A stretch of 64,000 nucleotides of DNA, taken from the NCBI RefSeq assembly GCF_900099785.1, contig NZ_FNDS01000011.1:111218-175217 (forward strand). The letters are read 5' to 3'. The stretch comes from Pseudomonas panipatensis (GTDB lineage: Bacteria; Pseudomonadota; Gammaproteobacteria; Pseudomonadales; Pseudomonadaceae). Under the pieces are notes generated by a model. That model did no database searches. It was not told the origin of the DNA and saw only the letters and a program-made list of their open reading frames with translations. Below, in pieces: positions 59,865 to 64,000 of the stretch. The position numbers were made by a program, and so were the translations under genes. Every line of letters starts with the position of its first letter. Within the stretch, counting starts at the first letter, position 1.

Positions 59865-61031
59865 ATGCACACACAGACACTGCCCAACGCCAACGTCTGG
59901 CCGCCGGTGCTGGCCTGCGGCGCCTGGCTGAAGAACAGCGCCTGCCTGTTGCAGGGCGACCAGGCGATCTGGTCGCCGGTGCATGGCGATCTGGGCGATC
60001 CGCAAAGCTGCCTGGCGCTGGAACGCTCGCTGGACACCCTGCTCGCCTGCGCCGACGCCACGCCCAGAGCCATCGCCCACGACCTGCACCCGGACTTCTA
60101 CAGCACCCAACTGGCCATCGAGCAGGCCTCGCGCCTGGGCGTGCCAGCCTTCGGCGTGCAGCACCACCACGCGCATATTGCCGCGTTGCTGGCCGAGCAT
60201 GGCCTGCCAGGCCCGGCGATCGGCCTGGCCCTGGATGGCGTCGGCCTTGGCAGCGACGGCGCCGCCTGGGGTGGCGAACTGCTCTGGGTGGCGGCGGATG
60301 CCTGGCAGCGTCGCGGTTCGCTGCTGCCGCTTCCGTTGCCCGGTGGCGATATCGCCGCCCGCGAACCCTGGCGCCTGGTGGCCAGCGCGCTGCACCTGCT
60401 TGGCCGCCGCGAGGAAATCGCCGTGCGCCTCGCCCCGCTGGTCGGTGCGCCGGCCGTCGGCACAGTGGTACGCATGCTCGAACGCCAGCTCAACTGCCCG
60501 CCGAGCAGCGGCGCCGGACGCTGGTTCGACGCCGCCGCCGGGATTCTCGGCCTCAGCCTGCGCCAGGCGTTCGAAGCCCAGGCCGCCATCGCCCTCGAGC
60601 GCCTGGCCGGCGAATACCTGGCGAGCCACGCGGCGCCCGCCATCGAAGAAGGGCTCTGGCGGATTCGCGACGACGGCCTGCTCGACCTGCTGCCGCTGCT
60701 CGCGCGGCTCTTCGTGCTGGCCGATGAGGGCCGCGCCGGCGAAGGCGCGGCGCTGTTCCATCTGACCCTGGCCGCCGCCCTGGCCGACTGGGTGCGCCGC
60801 CAGCCCGGAGATCTGCCGGTGCTGCTCGGCGGCGGCTGCTTCGCCAACCGCCTGCTCAGTGCGCGTCTCAGCCAGCACTTGCTGGACCTGGGACGCCACG
60901 TGTTCAGCGCGCAAAGCGTGTCCTGCGGCGACGCCGGCCTGGCCCTCGGCCAGGCCTGGATCGCCGCGCATTGGCCCGCCCTTGATTGTCAGGCGGCGCT
61001 GCCGCAGGAGGAACACCCCGCATGTGCCTAG
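59865..61031 (+). CDS. hypF: HypF, short form (carbamoyltransferase domain only)
   Basis: 388 residues from the ATG at 59865 (a GTG at 59856 is the alternative). Only the Kae1-like C-terminal part of HypF is present: DLHPDFYSTQLAIEQA, the metal site FGVQHHHAHIAALLAEHG, GLALDGVGLGSDG, and VLLGGGCFANRLLS. The acylphosphatase, zinc-finger and YrdC domains of full HypF (about 750 residues) are missing. A similar short HypF1 is known in Ralstonia eutropha. It makes the cyanide precursor with HypE. Ten-base overlap with hypC. Confidence 0.9.
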   Translation: MHTQTLPNANVWPPVLACGAWLKNSACLLQGDQAIWSPVHGDLGDPQSCLALERSLDTLLACADATPRAIAHDLHPDFYSTQLAIEQASRLGVPAFGVQHHHAHIAALLAEHGLPGPAIGLALDGVGLGSDGAAWGGELLWVAADAWQRRGSLLPLPLPGGDIAAREPWRLVASALHLLGRREEIAVRLAPLVGAPAVGTVVRMLERQLNCPPSSGAGRWFDAAAGILGLSLRQAFEAQAAIALERLAGEYLASHAAPAIEEGLWRIRDDGLLDLLPLLARLFVLADEGRAGEGAALFHLTLAAALADWVRRQPGDLPVLLGGGCFANRLLSARLSQHLLDLGRHVFSAQSVSCGDAGLALGQAWIAAHWPALDCQAALPQEEHPACA

Positions 61032-61255
61032 CCATCCCCGCCCGCGTGGTCGAGCTGCGCGAGAACGATCTCGCCCTGGTCGATCTCGGTGGGATCCGCA
61101 AGGAAATCTCCCTGGCGCTGGTCAGCGCAGCCAACGTCGGCGACTACGTGATCGTCCACGTCGGCTATGCCCTCGGCCTGATCGACCCGGAAGAAGCCCA
61201 ACGCACCCTGGAAATGTTCGGCGAGCTGAGTCGCGCCCAGGCGGAATCCCTATGA
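61022..61255 (+). CDS. hypC: HypC, maturation chaperone
   Basis: 77 residues. MCLAIPARVVEL with the essential Cys2; the rest fits the standard OB-fold. It carries Fe(CN)2CO with HypD to the large subunit. AGGAGGAAC precedes the start within the end of hypF. Four-base overlap with hypD. Confidence 0.94.
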   Translation: MCLAIPARVVELRENDLALVDLGGIRKEISLALVSAANVGDYVIVHVGYALGLIDPEEAQRTLEMFGELSRAQAESL

Positions 61256-62382
61256 AGTACATCGACGAATACCGTGACGGCGACCTTGCCCAGCAAATCG
61301 CCGCGCGCATCCACGAAGCGGCCCTGGCCGAGCGCGAATACCGTTTCATGGAGTTCTGCGGCGGTCACACCCATGCCATCTCGCGCTATGGCGTGAGCGA
61401 CCTGCTGCCGGCCAACGTGCAAATGATCCACGGCCCGGGCTGCCCGGTCTGCGTGTTGCCGATCGGCCGCATCGACCTGGCCATCCGCCTGGCCCTGGAA
61501 CAGCGGGTGATCCTCTGCAGCTACGGCGACACCCTGCGCGTGCCTGCCTCCGACGGCCTCTCGCTGCTGCGCGCCAAGGCCAAGGGCGCGGACATCCGCA
61601 TGATCTATTCGCCGCAGGACGCCCTGAAGATCGCCGAGGCCAACCCCGGCCGCGAGGTGGTGTTCTTCGCCGTCGGCTTCGAAACCACCACGCCGCCGAC
61701 CGCGCTGGTCATCCGCGAAGCGGCCCGGCGCGGCCTGGACAACTTCAGCGTGCTCTGTTGCCACGTGCTCACCCCGCCGGCCATCGCGCACATCCTCGAC
61801 ACGCCGCCGGACGAGGCGGTGCCGCTCGACGGCTTCGTCGGCCCGGCCCACGTCAGCGTGGTCATCGGTTCGGCGCCCTACGGCGAGTTCGCCCGGCGCT
61901 ACCGCAAGCCGGTGGTGATCGCCGGTTTCGAGCCGCTGGACGTGCTGCAAGCCATCCTCATGCTGGTGCGCCAGGTCAACGATGGCCGCGCCGAGGTGGA
62001 AAACGAATTCATCCGTGCCGTCAGCGAACAGGGCAGCCGGCCCATGCAGGCGCTCATGGAAGAGGTCTTCGAACTGCGTGACAGCTTCGAATGGCGCGGC
62101 CTCGGCGAAATGTCGGCGAGCGCCCGGCGCATCCGCCCGGCCTTCGCCCGCCACGATGCCGAAGCGCGCTTCGGCCTGCACTACCAGTCGGTGCCCGACC
62201 ACAAGGCCTGCGAATGCGGGCCGATCCTGCGCGGGCAGAAGAAGCCCATCGACTGCCGCCTGTTCGGCAGCGTCTGCACCCCGGAAAACCCGGTCGGCTC
62301 GTGCATGGTCTCCAACGAAGGCGCCTGCGCCGCGCATTATGCCTACGGGCGCTACAAGGACATCGAGGTGGTCGCCGTATGA
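61252..62382 (+). CDS. hypD: HypD, iron-ligand assembly scaffold
   Basis: 376 residues. MEFCGGHTHAISRYG, HGPGCPVCVLP, LCCHVLTPPA and the C-terminal 4Fe-4S ligands (CECGPIL, CRLFGSVCTPENPVGSCMV) are the full set. It builds Fe(CN)2CO together with HypC and HypE. Overlaps both neighbours by four bases. Confidence 0.95.
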   Translation: MKYIDEYRDGDLAQQIAARIHEAALAEREYRFMEFCGGHTHAISRYGVSDLLPANVQMIHGPGCPVCVLPIGRIDLAIRLALEQRVILCSYGDTLRVPASDGLSLLRAKAKGADIRMIYSPQDALKIAEANPGREVVFFAVGFETTTPPTALVIREAARRGLDNFSVLCCHVLTPPAIAHILDTPPDEAVPLDGFVGPAHVSVVIGSAPYGEFARRYRKPVVIAGFEPLDVLQAILMLVRQVNDGRAEVENEFIRAVSEQGSRPMQALMEEVFELRDSFEWRGLGEMSASARRIRPAFARHDAEARFGLHYQSVPDHKACECGPILRGQKKPIDCRLFGSVCTPENPVGSCMVSNEGACAAHYAYGRYKDIEVVAV

Positions 62383-63446
62383 ACCCGCACTCCCCCGTCA
62401 AGCGAGGCTACGTCCGCCCACTGAACCTGCGCGACGGCCAGGTCGAGATGGCCCATGGCGCCGGTGGCCGCGCCGCGGCACAACTGATCGAGGAACTCTT
62501 CGTCAGCGCCTTCGACAACCCCTGGCTGCGCCAGGGCAACGACGGCGCGGCCTTCGTTCCGGCACTGGCGCCGGGCGAACGCATGGTCATGGCCACCGAC
62601 GCCCATGTCATCTCGCCGCTGTTCTTCCCCGGCGGCGACATCGGCAGCCTGTCGGTGCACGGTACCGTCAACGACGTCGCCATGAACGGCGCGCGGCCGC
62701 TGTACCTGGCCGCCAGCTTCATCCTCGAAGAAGGCTTCCCGCTCGCCGACCTCAAGCGCATCGTCGCGTCCATGGCGCGTGCGGCGCGCGAGGCCGGCGT
62801 GGCGATCGTCACCGGCGACACCAAGGTGGTCGAACGCGGCAAGGGCGACGGTGTCTTCATCAGCACCACCGGCATCGGCGTGGTCGCCGCAGGCATCGAT
62901 ACCGGCGGCCATCGCGCCCGCCCCGGCGATGCGATTCTGCTCTCCGGCAGCATTGGCGAGCACGGCGTGGCGATCCTCTCGCAACGCGAGTCGCTGGAGT
63001 TCGAAACGCAGATCCTCTCCGACAGCGCGGCCCTCCACAAGCTGGTCGCGCGCATGCTCGAAGTGGCGCCCGGTCTGCGCGTACTACGCGACCCGACCCG
63101 TGGCGGCCTGGCCACCACCCTCAACGAGATCGCCGGGCAATCCGCCGTCGGCATGCTCATCGAAGAGGCCGCCATTCCACTGCAAGCGCAAGTCGAGGCC
63201 GCCTGCGAACTGCTCGGCCTCGATCCGCTCTATGTGGCCAACGAAGGCAAATTGGTGGCCATCTGCGCCGAAACCGACGTCGACGCCCTGCTCGACGTCA
63301 TGCGCGCCCACCCCCTGGGCCGCCATGCCGCGCGCATCGGCAGCGTCATCGAAGACAACCATGGCTTCGTGCAAATGCAGACCCGTTTCGGCGGCCGGCG
63401 CATCGTCGACTGGCTCTCCGGCGAGCAACTGCCGCGCATCTGCTGA
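62379..63446 (+). CDS. hypE: HypE, thiocyanate-forming dehydratase
   Basis: 355 residues. VEMAHGAGGRAAAQLIEEL, HGTVNDVAMNGARPLYL, GDTKVVERGKGDG and DPTRGGLATTLNEIAG are the PurM-fold ATP site. The protein ends in PRIC, the C-terminal Cys that is carbamoylated by HypF and dehydrated to thiocyanate. Last gene of the hydrogenase island. Confidence 0.95.
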   Translation: MNPHSPVKRGYVRPLNLRDGQVEMAHGAGGRAAAQLIEELFVSAFDNPWLRQGNDGAAFVPALAPGERMVMATDAHVISPLFFPGGDIGSLSVHGTVNDVAMNGARPLYLAASFILEEGFPLADLKRIVASMARAAREAGVAIVTGDTKVVERGKGDGVFISTTGIGVVAAGIDTGGHRARPGDAILLSGSIGEHGVAILSQRESLEFETQILSDSAALHKLVARMLEVAPGLRVLRDPTRGGLATTLNEIAGQSAVGMLIEEAAIPLQAQVEAACELLGLDPLYVANEGKLVAICAETDVDALLDVMRAHPLGRHAARIGSVIEDNHGFVQMQTRFGGRRIVDWLSGEQLPRIC

Positions 63447-63640
63447 ATGACCCGAACGCACCACGCCCCGTCTGCGACTTTCACCATCGTAGGGGCGTTG
63501 GTGCCCTGAATCACCGGCACTGAAGCAAGCCCTGGCTCGACCTGCCCAGGCAAGCCCGTCACTGATGTCCCATTGCCTTGCAATCTCGCACCACCGATCC
63601 CGCGCGAGTACAGGCGTGAGGGGCTCCGAGCTTTTCCGCG
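63447..63640. other. Gap between hypE and the rRNA operon
   Basis: About 190 bases between two convergent units. No gene, RNA or clear hypE terminator was found. Confidence 0.4.
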
Positions 63641-63680
63641 CGCAAAAGCAAAACCCCCGGTCATTGCTGACCAGGGGTTT
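63641..63680 (-). terminator. rRNA operon terminator
   Basis: On the minus strand CCCCTGGTCA-GCAA-TGACCGGGGG is followed by TTTTGCTTTT, about ten bases after the 5S 3' end. Confidence 0.9.
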
Positions 63681-63689
63681 TGGGATAGG

Positions 63690-63808
63690 TGCTTGACGAT
63701 GACCTACTCTCACATGGGGAAACCCCACACTACCATCGGCGATGCATCGTTTCACTACTGAGTTCGGGATGGGATCAGGTGGTTCCAACGCTCTATGGTC
63801 GTCAAGCA
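63690..63808 (-). rRNA. rrf: 5S ribosomal RNA
   Basis: On the minus strand the gene runs from about TGCTTGACGACC to GTCATCGTCAAGC. It includes GTTGGAACCACCTGATCCC, CCGAACTCAG, GAAACG and GGTAGTGTGGGGTTTCCCC, the Pseudomonas-type 5S. Ends pair (GCTTGACGA/TCGTCAAGC). Limits are good to a few bases. Confidence 0.95.
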
Positions 63809-63934
63809 ATTCTTTAGGATGCCCGTCTTTCAACGCTCATCCGAATTCGGGTATGTGATTCAGGTATTTGCGGTTCTTGCGAACTTTCGGTTCGTCGACT
63901 TCACCGTCTAACACCAAATTGTTTGGGTGTTATA

Positions 63935-64000
63935 TGGTCAAGCCTCACGGGCAATTAGTATTGGTTAGCTCAACGCCTCACAGCGCTTACACACCCAACC
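63935..64000 (-). rRNA. rrl: 23S ribosomal RNA, 3' end (partial)
   Basis: The minus strand reads GGTTGGGTGTGTAAGCGC, then GAGCTAACCAATACTAATT and CCCGTGAGGCTTGACCA, the 3' end of gammaproteobacterial 23S rRNA. Only the last ~66 bases are inside the window; about 126 bases separate it from 5S. Confidence 0.93.

Overview
The window comes from a high-GC gammaproteobacterium of the Pseudomonas/Azotobacter group. The hydrogenase gene order (hoxA-B-C-J, hoxK-G-Z-M-L-O-Q-R-T-V, hypA-B-F-C-D-E), a DUF3077-like gene, a DUF1654 gene, and the sequence of the 5S and 23S rRNA ends all point there. The species cannot be fixed from the sequence alone.

Positions 1-29,093 are the right-hand ~29 kb of a lambda-organised prophage whose left end lies outside the window. 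Late genes run on the minus strand from about 9.8 kb to base 1: two holin-like proteins, small and large terminase, portal, minor head, DUF2213 protease/scaffold, cement, DUF2184 capsid, DUF4054 protein. The replication genes (O-like with internal iterons, P-like, RusA), cII-like and cro-like genes are also on the minus strand. A LexA-like CI repressor is divergent, with regularly spaced operators on both sides. A PL-like promoter at 13.58 kb opens a plus-strand early operon: small ORFs, a very structured candidate RNA with its own terminator, a RecB-type nuclease, RecT, an SbcC-like ATPase, an exonuclease, a PP-loop protein, many small proteins, a Lar-like protein, an excisionase-like protein and an integrase. 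A low-GC cassette of minus-strand genes at 22.9-23.9 kb interrupts this operon.

The prophage ends in a 48-base copy of the 3' half of a tRNA-Pro(GGG). It is joined directly to the 5' part of a CobS-like AAA ATPase gene, just before its expected P-loop. This looks like integration at a secondary site inside a protein gene.

Positions 29.1-40.5 kb hold a surface-polysaccharide type locus: sulfotransferase, HPr-kinase-like protein, two or three glycosyltransferase-type proteins, two methyltransferases, a short sugar-phosphate transferase, a PF14907 nucleotidyltransferase and a fused ABC exporter. A DUF3077-like protein, a 3-hydroxyacyl-CoA dehydrogenase, a tandem array of about 109-base palindromic repeats and a YbaK-like deacylase follow.

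Positions 43.3-63.4 kb are a complete [NiFe]-hydrogenase island. HoxA (NtrC type), HoxB/HoxC (H2-sensing regulatory hydrogenase) and HoxJ (kinase) form the H2-sensing circuit, with nikR inserted between hoxC and hoxJ. A nickel permease follows, preceded by a sigma-54-type promoter whose -12 element is overlapped by a NikR-like palindrome. The structural operon starts at hoxK behind a matching sigma-54-type promoter. HoxK has the six-cysteine pattern of oxygen-tolerant membrane-bound hydrogenases. The maturation genes run to hypE with mostly overlapping stops and starts; HypF is a short form. An rRNA operon (23S end, 5S, terminator) converges on hypE from the right edge.
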